Of a stretch of 6,502 nucleotides of DNA, positions 1 through 6,502 are shown piece by piece. Numbering within the stretch: position 1 is the first letter of the stretch; every line of letters begins with the position of its first letter. This DNA is from Balneolaceae bacterium SMO_bin1. GTDB lineage: Bacteria; Bacteroidota; Rhodothermia; Balneolales; Balneolaceae. The translations under genes and the position numbers were made by a program. The stretch is taken from contig NNSL01000326.1 of the NCBI GenBank assembly GCA_003123965.1, positions 1 to 6,502 of the forward strand. The letters are read 5' to 3'. The notes beneath the pieces were generated by a model. It was not told where the DNA came from. It made no database searches and saw only the letters and a program-made list of their open reading frames with translations.

Positions 1-1281
1 CTTTCATCTCGGCTCGCAGGCGCAGCAACCTGTTTTGCGGATGGCCTCAACGCGCCAAAAATCCAGGGCATCGCCTACACGCAGCTGGCCCGGATCGCGG
101 CGACCACTGACGAAAACCAACTCCGCCCACCATTCGATCGAGCACACCGCGGATGCTTCCAGGCCCACTCATAGGTGAGCCATCCTTTTCGCCGCCCAAA
201 CTGGTAAATGCCTTGAATACCTGCTCAGGTTGGGCATCCACATGGCGCATGCGTCGCTCAATATTCAGCCCTTCTTTGGTTTCCAGTTCTACCGGCTGCT
301 CATCGCCCTTGCTGCTCAGCAGGGCATCATTCCAGGTAGTTTCCACTTCGCGGTGATCGGTTATCTTATCTAATGCGCGACGCACTGCTTCTTCATACGT
401 AAAGAGTTCTATTTCTGGAAAGAATTTTTGGGCACTGTCATCAGAGACTACCACATCATTTTTCAATCCCTCTATAAGCGGCTTGGCCAACGAGGTTGGA
501 ATAGGGGTTACCCAGTGCACCCAATATGATGAAAGCCGTGGAGTGAGAACCGGTACGGGCACCAAAAATCGGGTTAAATTGTTTACCCGGGCGTATGTAC
601 TCATCATTTCGGCGTAGGTAATAACACTCTTGCCACCGATTTGAATAATTTCACCCTTGGTTTCGGGTTTTTCGATTGCTTTCACCAAATACTGCAATAC
701 ATTGCGAATAGCGATGGGCTGCACCTTGCTGTACACCCATTTAGGGCAGATCATGACGGGCACGCGGTCGGTGAGGTAGCGCATCATCTCGAATGATTTA
801 CTGCCGGAGCCTACCACAATGGCCGCCCGAAATTCGGTTACCGGAACCCCCGATTCACGCAGGCATTCGCCGGTTTTTTGCCGCGAGCGCAGGTGTTTGG
901 AAAGGTCATCACTGGGGTTGCCCAACCCACCCAAATAGATTATGCGTTGCACATTGTGCTCTTTGGCCGCGTCCCCGAAGTTGCGCGCCGCACGCATATC
1001 GCGCTCATGAAAGCTCTCATTTTTGGTGCCGCTCATACTGTGGATCAAATAATAGGTTACATCCACATTTTTCATGGCTTCGGGCAATGTTTTAGGTTTC
1101 AGCACGTCGGCTTCCACGATCTCAACGTCATCAATCCATTCCCGACCCTGCAGCCGATCACGGTCGCGAGAGAGTACACGCACGCGATAACCACGCTCCA
1201 GCAGCCACGGTACCAGTCGCCCGCCTATATACCCCGTTACACCCGTTACCAGGCACAATTTTTATTATTATCTAAACTCAT
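1..1281 (-). CDS. SDR/NmrA-type NAD(P)-binding protein with C-terminal DUF2867 domain; partial, frameshifted
   Basis: Extended short-chain-dehydrogenase-like protein. The N-terminus carries a Rossmann dinucleotide motif GVTGYIG (GxxGxxG) straight after strand one, followed by YLIHSMSG, IYLGGLG, SKHLRSRQKTGE and the RAAIVVGSGS region, an arrangement typical of the SDR-DUF2867 fusion family (usually near 480-500 residues). DUF2867 starts around residue 335 with a RRMRHVDAQPEQVF segment. The gene runs off the left edge. The longest open frame (TTG at 1258 to a stop at 47) is not the real gene. An ATG at 1279-1281, with an AAGAG-like site upstream, gives MSLDNNKK and joins the frame if one A is restored in the run at 1259-1263. 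Between 1 and 200 four more single-base indels must be corrected to recover GWLTYEWAWK, IRGVLDRMVGGVGF, SGRRDPGQLRVGDALDF and IRKNRLLRLRAEMK. After correction the frame stays open to the edge. The substrate is unknown; the oxidoreductase role is inferred from the fold. Confidence 0.85.
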
Positions 1282-1311
1282 ACTTTTTCTCTTCTTAATA
1301 TTTCTATCGTT

Positions 1312-1319
1312 AAAACATA
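1312..1319 (-). promoter_or_regulatory. possible -7 promoter element for the SDR/DUF2867 gene
   Basis: The minus-strand octamer TATGTTTT matches TAnnTTTG at five of the six fixed positions. It would place transcription start a few bases downstream and give a leader of roughly 24 bases before the ATG at 1281. A -33 TTTG is not seen at the usual 19-base spacing, so this is only a candidate. Confidence 0.22.
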
Positions 1320-1363
1320 ACCCGTTTCACTTTGGTTCAGTAATGAACGGCCCTTAAGCAGTA

Positions 1364-1393
1364 CCGCGTTTCTTAATGAGAGCGGGATTTTTT
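1364..1393 (+). terminator. weak terminator-like hairpin in the leader of the Fe-S protein gene
   Basis: CCGC (1364-1367) pairs with GCGG (1382-1385) and TCT (1371-1373) with AGA (1379-1381), with a three-base bulge on the left arm and a five-base loop. A run of six T follows at 1388-1393. It lies only about 35 bases before the ATG at 1428, with no plus-strand gene ending before it. It may be a chance structure, or the T-run may be part of the promoter. The bulge makes the stem weak. Confidence 0.2.
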
Positions 1394-1427
1394 ATACTTC
1401 GTTGAATCGCAACATCACCTGCAGGTA

Positions 1428-2084
1428 ATGGAAGAAAAGATACATACATACGAGAACGACCAAGTCGAAATTCGCTACGATCTGAACCGGTGTATTCATG
1501 CCGCGGAATGCGTAAAAGGGCTTCCCAATGTTTTTGATCCCGAAAAGCGCCCATGGATACAACCCGGTGAAGCTTCGGTAGAAAACATCATCAGTACCGT
1601 TGAAAAATGCCCCACCGGCGCCCTGCAATACACGCGTAAAGATACTGGAACTAAAGAGCAGAAGCCCTCAACCAATACCATCAGCGTTGTGCCCGATGGG
1701 CCTGTGTACCTGCGGGGTGATATTGAAGTACGCGATCATGAAGGAAATGTAGTGCTCAACGACACGCGCTTTGCCCTCTGCCGGTGCGGCCTTTCCGGCA
1801 ACAAGCCCGCCTGTGATAATACGCACAGTAAAAAGGAATTTGAAGCGCCCGCGGCTATTGACTCAAACAAGCTGCAACCGGATAACGATGAGTACAAACC
1901 GGGCAAGCTGGTGTTGAAAATGATGAAAGACGGCCCTGCCTTGGTCGAGGGCTCATACGAAATTTATTCTCAAAATAGTCCGCCACGCCGATGCGCTAAA
2001 AATATTGCACTGTGCCGCTGCGGGGCATCCGAAAACAAGCCGTTTTGCGATGGCTCACACAAAGATATCGGATTCAAATCGTAG
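1428..2084 (+). CDS. multi-cluster iron-sulfur protein: Fer4_19 mono-cluster domain plus two CDGSH motifs
   Basis: This 218-residue soluble protein is probably a cytosolic electron carrier or Fe-S/redox-sensing protein. Residues 1-72 match the divergent 4Fe-4S mono-cluster domain (Fer4_19, PF06902): RCIHAAEC with Cys22 and Cys28, FDPEKRPWI at 36-44, and KCPTGAL with Cys61. A linker rich in K, T and N follows. The first CDGSH-type motif is at 118-133: Cys118, Cys120, Cys129 and His133, with the usual DGS replaced by DNT. The second is canonical at 196-211: Cys196, Cys198, Cys207 and His211 within CDGSH. CDGSH domains bind [2Fe-2S] through three Cys and one His, so the chain could carry three clusters. 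The ATG at 1428 is the only sensible start because a stop lies just upstream in frame; the leader has only a weak AGG close to it. It is first in a unit with the next two genes, 38 bases before the DUF3052-like gene. The specific partner is unknown. Confidence 0.9.
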   Translation: MEEKIHTYENDQVEIRYDLNRCIHAAECVKGLPNVFDPEKRPWIQPGEASVENIISTVEKCPTGALQYTRKDTGTKEQKPSTNTISVVPDGPVYLRGDIEVRDHEGNVVLNDTRFALCRCGLSGNKPACDNTHSKKEFEAPAAIDSNKLQPDNDEYKPGKLVLKMMKDGPALVEGSYEIYSQNSPPRRCAKNIALCRCGASENKPFCDGSHKDIGFKS

Positions 2085-2122
2085 TACCGTATTAGTGCAC
2101 TGCCAACTTTAAGCTTAGAATT

Positions 2123-2509
2123 ATGTCTGAAAAATCAGTAGCAGAAAAACTGAATATTACGCCGGACAAATCAGTTACCTTTTTCAATCCACCCGATAAC
2201 CACGATGAACTACTGGGCGATGTACATGAAGATGTTTCCATATCTGAGGGCGATCCCGCTGATATTCTGCTGGCTTACATTGAAGACCGGGAACAACTTG
2301 ACCGTAACTTTCTAGCCTTGAAAGCTAGCATAAAAGATGACGGTGCCCTCTGGATTGCCTACCATAAAGGTAGCTCCTCGGTTGATACCGATATCAACCG
2401 CGATTCAATTGCTGATTATGCCGAAGAAAACGGTATGAAGGGGGTATCTAGAATTTCTATAAACGAGAATTGGTCGGCATTGCGACTTAAAATCACAGAT
2501 CATGTTTAA
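2123..2509 (+). CDS. DUF3052-like protein
   Basis: This 128-residue acidic soluble protein has no signal peptide or membrane segment. It shows the layout I associate with DUF3052 proteins: an N-terminal AEKLNITPDKSVTFFNPP segment, a central hydrophobic strand DILLAYIEDREQL at 47-59, the block DGALWIAYHKGSS at 73-85 with TD and a following RDSI, and a C-terminal ENWSALRLKI at 115-124. The family's biochemical function is not known; the fold looks like a small alpha/beta domain resembling a methyltransferase core fragment, which is inference only. The gene starts 38 bases after the Fe-S protein and its stop overlaps the start of the DUF423 gene by 8 bases, implying co-transcription and probably translational coupling. 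The ATG at 2123 has an AT-rich leader without a clear Shine-Dalgarno site. Confidence 0.75.
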   Translation: MSEKSVAEKLNITPDKSVTFFNPPDNHDELLGDVHEDVSISEGDPADILLAYIEDREQLDRNFLALKASIKDDGALWIAYHKGSSSVDTDINRDSIADYAEENGMKGVSRISINENWSALRLKITDHV

Positions 2510-2873
2510 ACTTTTTGTATCACTCGGCAGTATTTGCGCACTTTTGGCTGTAGCACTCGGTGCTTTTGGCGCGCATGCACTTAAAGAGCAGCTCAGCCCC
2601 GATATGCTTGCCAACTACAAAACCGGCGTGCAGTACCATTTTTATCATGCGCTGGGGCTGCTTGCCATCGGTATTATTGCAACGCATATGCCAGAGTCGA
2701 ACCTGCTGCGCTGGTCGGGCTGGCTGATGTTTGCCGGCATCATCATTTTCTCCGGCACCCTTTATATTCTTTCCATCACCGGAATAAAATGGCTCGGCGC
2801 TATTACACCCATCGGGGGCACGGCTTTTATAATCGCGTGGCTGCTGCTGGCTATTGCCGTATTACGCGCCTGA
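2502..2873 (+). CDS. DUF423 family small membrane protein (YgdD/YwdK/TMEM256 type)
   Basis: This 123-residue integral membrane protein has about four predicted helices: roughly 4-26, 45-61, 70-93 and 98-121. Family signatures are GAFGAHALKEQL at 20-31, YKTGVQYHFYHALGLL at 39-54, SGWLMFAGIIIFSGTLY at 72-88 and LGAITPIGG at 98-106. Length and motifs match DUF423 proteins, so it is complete. The molecular function is unknown; it sits in the cytoplasmic membrane. The ATG at 2502 lies inside the last codons of the DUF3052-like gene (8-base overlap) and no Shine-Dalgarno site is seen, so reinitiation by ribosomes ending the upstream gene is likely. Confidence 0.92.
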   Translation: MFKLFVSLGSICALLAVALGAFGAHALKEQLSPDMLANYKTGVQYHFYHALGLLAIGIIATHMPESNLLRWSGWLMFAGIIIFSGTLYILSITGIKWLGAITPIGGTAFIIAWLLLAIAVLRA

Positions 2874-3159
2874 CAATTTCTTTAAAAGAGAGGTGCAGCG
2901 GAACTATAAATCCCAACCAAAGGCCAGCTATAATGAAGCTAGCAGGTTTGCTTTAGAATTAGTATGATTAGCTGATTGACAAATGAACTATTTTTGGAAC
3001 TTAACGCAAATTATTGGTTATTAACGGTCAATAGACTTCAATTTCAGCGCACAGTTTGGCTGCTTTTAATTATGACGATGGAGTTTTTCAAAATCCGGGA
3101 AAAAACGAACCGGCATTTCGCGATTTTTAATAACACGACCAAATTCAAGCACGTTTTAC
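2874..3159. other. AT-rich intergenic spacer
   Basis: This 286-base gap follows the DUF423 gene and precedes the MmcQ/YjbR gene. It is visibly more AT-rich than the coding sequence around it. A TTG-initiated open frame (2976-3179) crosses it, but its translation has no recognisable family and runs into the next gene out of frame. One weak stem-loop lies near 2923-2943. A TTGACA at 2976-2981 has no convincing -10 partner. The promoter of the YjbR gene must lie here, but I cannot pin it down. Confidence 0.5.
2923..2943 (+). terminator. possible stem-loop after the three-gene unit
   Basis: GCCAGCT (2923-2929) can pair with AGCTAGC (2937-2943), with one C-A mismatch and a seven-base loop. It starts about 50 bases past the DUF423 stop. 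What follows, AGGTTTGCTTT, is only partly T-rich, so this is a weak terminator candidate. Confidence 0.25.
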
Positions 3160-3528
3160 ATGAAATTCAACGATTTTAGAAAGCACTGCCTCTCATTTAT
3201 CAATACCACCGAAGAACCCTCTTTTGAGGATGACGAAAGCTTGGTTTCGTTCGAAGTTATGGGCAAGGTATTTGCCATCACCGATCCCAGCACGTTTGAG
3301 TATATCCACCTGAAGTGTGATCCTGTTAAGGCTGCAACCCTAAGAAACTTGTACAAAGAGGTGCAGCCCAGCAAATTTAAGGACGAGCGAAGATGGAACA
3401 CCATCTATCTTGAGGGTATCCTCGATGATGAGATTATCAAAGAGTGGATAAAAGATTCGTATGATTTAGTGGTAGAAGATCTGCCTCGCAAGAAGCAGCG
3501 GAAAATTGAGGCTAAAGAAGAGGAGTAA
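3160..3528 (+). CDS. MmcQ/YjbR family protein (DUF419)
   Basis: This 122-residue soluble protein belongs to the MmcQ/YjbR family, whose CyaY-like fold is often annotated as DNA-binding; the true role is not established. Motifs in order are GKVFAITD at 35-42, the LKCDP block at 51-55 followed by ATLRNLY, the hallmark WNTIYLEG at 79-86 and IKDSYDLVVEDLPRKK at 97-112. A charged Lys/Glu tail closes the protein. Length is normal for the family, so it is intact. The ATG at 3160 is the first good start; the leader is AT-rich and lacks a Shine-Dalgarno site. It seems to be a single-gene unit after a 286-base spacer, and its TAA stop directly touches the stop codon of the opposite-strand gene. Confidence 0.9.
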   Translation: MKFNDFRKHCLSFINTTEEPSFEDDESLVSFEVMGKVFAITDPSTFEYIHLKCDPVKAATLRNLYKEVQPSKFKDERRWNTIYLEGILDDEIIKEWIKDSYDLVVEDLPRKKQRKIEAKEEE

Positions 3529-3841
3529 TTAGCTGGAGGTAAACAGCTTTTTGATACGGCGGGCGCTATTCTTTTCAAATTCCCAGACAAATTCAAACTG
3601 GCCAAGCAGAAAGCCATAGGTCAAAAACAGGACCTGATATGAGGGAATAACCGTTACCACCCAAACCAGTATTTTAATACCCATCGCCGTTTGATCGGTA
3701 ATACCCAGCAGTGCAAAAAATAATTTGCGCACATACAGGGCCGAAAGCCCTGTAATAGCGAATATGAACAGTATCAACAATACTTGCCAGGCACTGCTCA
3801 CCCCCCATCGCGTTTTTTAATTTGTTCATTATTTTCGTCAT
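3529..3841 (-). CDS. small membrane protein, DUF6787-like, with a frameshift near its start
   Basis: This is a short inner-membrane protein of about 99-103 residues after correction. The open frame as it stands begins at a GTG (3801) and lacks the usual N-terminus. Removing one A from the run opposite 3813-3818 joins it to ATG codons at 3829 or 3841 in the same frame, giving MNKLKTRWGVSSAWQVLL, which fits the RWGV/W-Q pattern I associate with DUF6787 proteins. Two hydrophobic stretches follow (LLILFIFAITGLSALYV and ILVWVVTVIPSYQVLFLTYG), then GQFEFVWEFEKNSARRI with a basic, probably cytoplasmic tail. The corrected start lies 3 to 15 bases after the hemL stop, so it is almost certainly in the hem operon. 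Its function is unknown, and a role in haem metabolism is only suggested by position. The family call is from memory of the pattern and is moderately sure. Confidence 0.65.
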
Positions 3842-3844
3842 CGC

Positions 3845-5143
3845 CTAGCCAACCTCTTCGGTTATATTCTTTGCCACGGTTGCACAAGCTTCTACTGTTT
3901 TATCCAGCTGTTCTTCGGAAAGGGCATTTGATAAAAACCACGATTCGAATGGCGAAGGCGGCAGATAAACGCCCTGCTCAAGCATGCCGTGGAAGAACTG
4001 TTTAAACAACGCCTTATTTGTTGTATCCGCAGAAGTAAAATCGGTCACTTCTTCAGCGGTAAAGTAAACACTGAGCATGGATCCTACCTGATTGATGGTT
4101 GTAGCAATATCATGATCAGCAAACACTTGGTTTAGACCCGTAAGCAGCCGCGTTGCTTTTTCTTCCAGTTCATCATAATGCCGCGGGTTGTCGTTCAACT
4201 CTTTCAACAAGGTGTACCCGGCTGCCATGGCTAATGGATTGCCCGACAGGGTGCCCGCCTGATATACAGGTCCTACAGGTGAAACCACATCCATTATCTC
4301 CTGCTTGCCGCCAAACGCGCCAACCGGTAATCCGCCGCCGATAATTTTTCCATAGGTAACCAAGTCAGCCGTTACGCCGTAGCGTTCCTGCGCGCCGCCC
4401 TTTGCCACGCGGAAACCGGTCATCACTTCATCAAAAATGAGCACCACATCTTCGGCATCACAGAGTTCACGCAGACCGTCTAAGAATCCTTTTTTAGGCG
4501 GAATACAACCCATATTGCCGGCCACCGGCTCCAGAATGATGGCCGCAACTTCGCCCTTATTCTCATTCAGCAATTGTTTTACGCTATTCAAATCGTTGAA
4601 GTCGGCCACCAGCGTGTCCTTGGCCGTTCCTTTAGTTACGCCCGGGCTGCTGGGTGAACCGAGGGTAAGCGCGCCGCTGCCTGCCTTAATCAAAAATGAA
4701 TCGCCGTGACCGTGATAATTTCCTTCGAACTTGATGATTTTATCCCGGCCGGTATAACCGCGTGCTACGCGGATGGCGCTCATACACGCTTCTGTGCCAG
4801 AGTTTACCATGCGGATTTTATCGACGCCCGGCACCATTTTTTTAACGAGCTCCGCCATCTTTACCTCAATTTTGGTAGGGGCGCCAAAGGAAGTAGAATC
4901 TTCGGCCGCCTTCTGCACGGCTTCAACTACCGGTTCGTACGCATGGCCCAAAATCATTGGGCCCCAAGAACCCACATAGTCGATATAATCTTTGCCATCA
5001 ACATCGGTTAAGATGGAACCCTTGGCTTTATCAATAAATACAGGTGTCCCGTCCACCGACTTGAATGCACGTGCCGGAGAGTTTACTCCACCGGGAATGA
5101 ATTTTTGTGCTCGTTCAAATAATTCTTGACTCTTTTCTAGCAT
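3845..5143 (-). CDS. hemL: glutamate-1-semialdehyde 2,1-aminomutase
   Basis: This PLP-dependent class-III aminotransferase-fold enzyme converts glutamate-1-semialdehyde to 5-aminolevulinate, the second dedicated step of the C5 route to tetrapyrroles, in the cytosol. Its 432 residues match the family length. The N-terminal [16 protein letters not shown] block (15-30) is characteristic of GSAM rather than other aminotransferases. Further motifs are [13 protein letters not shown] at 55-67, the phosphate-binding NSGTEA at 114-119, NYHGHGD at 142-148, DEVMTGFR at 238-245 with Asp238 facing the PLP ring nitrogen, and the Schiff-base Lys266 in [17 protein letters not shown]. The ATG at 5143 is 19 bases after the hemB stop, with no Shine-Dalgarno site. 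The frame is intact. Using GSAM implies a glutamyl-tRNA reductase (hemA) elsewhere in the genome. Confidence 0.97.
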   Translation of the reverse strand: MLEKSQELFERAQKFIPGGVNSPARAFKSVDGTPVFIDKAKGSILTDVDGKDYIDYVGSWGPMILGHAYEPVVEAVQKAAEDSTSFGAPTKIEVKMAELVKKMVPGVDKIRMVNSGTEACMSAIRVARGYTGRDKIIKFEGNYHGHGDSFLIKAGSGALTLGSPSSPGVTKGTAKDTLVADFNDLNSVKQLLNENKGEVAAIILEPVAGNMGCIPPKKGFLDGLRELCDAEDVVLIFDEVMTGFRVAKGGAQERYGVTADLVTYGKIIGGGLPVGAFGGKQEIMDVVSPVGPVYQAGTLSGNPLAMAAGYTLLKELNDNPRHYDELEEKATRLLTGLNQVFADHDIATTINQVGSMLSVYFTAEEVTDFTSADTTNKALFKQFFHGMLEQGVYLPPSPFESWFLSNALSEEQLDKTVEACATVAKNITEEVG

Positions 5144-5162
5144 AAATAATATCCAATGCCTG

Positions 5163-6156
<994 letters not shown>

Positions 6157-6172
6157 AGATGCATGTATGATC

Positions 6173-6502
<330 letters not shown>

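Larger units (their letters stand above)
1282..1427. other. divergent intergenic region
   Basis: This 146-base AT-rich gap separates two divergently transcribed genes, so it should hold both promoters. On the minus strand, TATGTTTT (complement of 1312-1319) resembles the Bacteroidota -7 element TAnnTTTG and lies about 30 bases before the SDR ATG, but no good TTTG -33 partner sits at the right distance. On the plus strand, a TATACTTC at 1393-1400 lies about 27 bases before the Fe-S protein ATG and is equally unproven. No ORF of note is present. Confidence 0.5.

Noticed and set aside
1..200. Programmed frameshifting as an explanation of the broken DUF2867 region
   Set aside because: Four shifts in both directions within 200 bases, without slippery heptamers or a stimulatory structure, do not fit programmed recoding.
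878..1357. 159-codon plus-strand open frame opposite the SDR gene
   Set aside because: It is antisense to the conserved Rossmann domain and its translation has no family features; it is a shadow of the real gene.
2976..3005. Perfect TTGACA as a sigma-70 -35 box
   Set aside because: No TATAAT-like -10 lies 16-18 bases downstream, and the suspected lineage uses a different consensus, so it is probably chance.
2976..3179. Open frame of 67 codons in the spacer before the YjbR gene
   Set aside because: It starts at TTG, is AT-rich, has no recognisable family or RBS, and runs out of frame into the conserved YjbR gene.
4706..5011. Plus-strand open frame of 101 codons opposite hemL
   Set aside because: It mirrors conserved hemL codons and has no support of its own.

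Overview
This is a chromosomal housekeeping stretch of a bacterium that looks like a member of the Bacteroidota/Balneolota group. That placement is inferred from protein style, a DUF6787-like small membrane protein, AT-rich leaders almost without Shine-Dalgarno sites, and an incomplete hem operon; no marker gene settles it. I see no mobile element, CRISPR array, rRNA or tRNA.

Layout: (1) 1-1281, minus strand: an NAD(P)-binding SDR/NmrA-type protein with a C-terminal DUF2867 domain that runs off the left edge. Its reading frame is broken several times. (2) 1282-1427: a divergent intergenic region. (3) 1428-2873, plus strand: a tight three-gene unit made of a multi-cluster Fe-S protein (Fer4_19 plus two CDGSH motifs), a DUF3052-like protein and a DUF423 membrane protein. 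(4) 2874-3159: AT-rich spacer. (5) 3160-3528, plus strand: a MmcQ/YjbR (DUF419) protein. (6) 3529-6502, minus strand: a haem/tetrapyrrole operon transcribed hemF (3' part only) - hemB - hemL - small DUF6787-like membrane protein. The gene in (5) and the operon in (6) meet tail to tail with no base between their stop codons.

hemL makes 5-aminolevulinate from glutamate-1-semialdehyde (C5 route), hemB condenses two of these into porphobilinogen, and hemF performs the oxygen-dependent oxidation of coproporphyrinogen III late in the pathway, so the operon holds early and late steps together. The HemB carries the Asp-rich magnesium-type metal site instead of the zinc cysteines.

The most striking property is not a new system. 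There are about seven single-base insertions or deletions, six of them in short homopolymers, which break or mis-start three otherwise well conserved genes (SDR/DUF2867, the DUF6787-like gene and hemB). Their density is highest in the first 200 bases. Uncorrected long-read or low-coverage assembly errors explain this better than true decay, because the protein sequence on both sides of each shift is well preserved. I found no convincing undescribed system.
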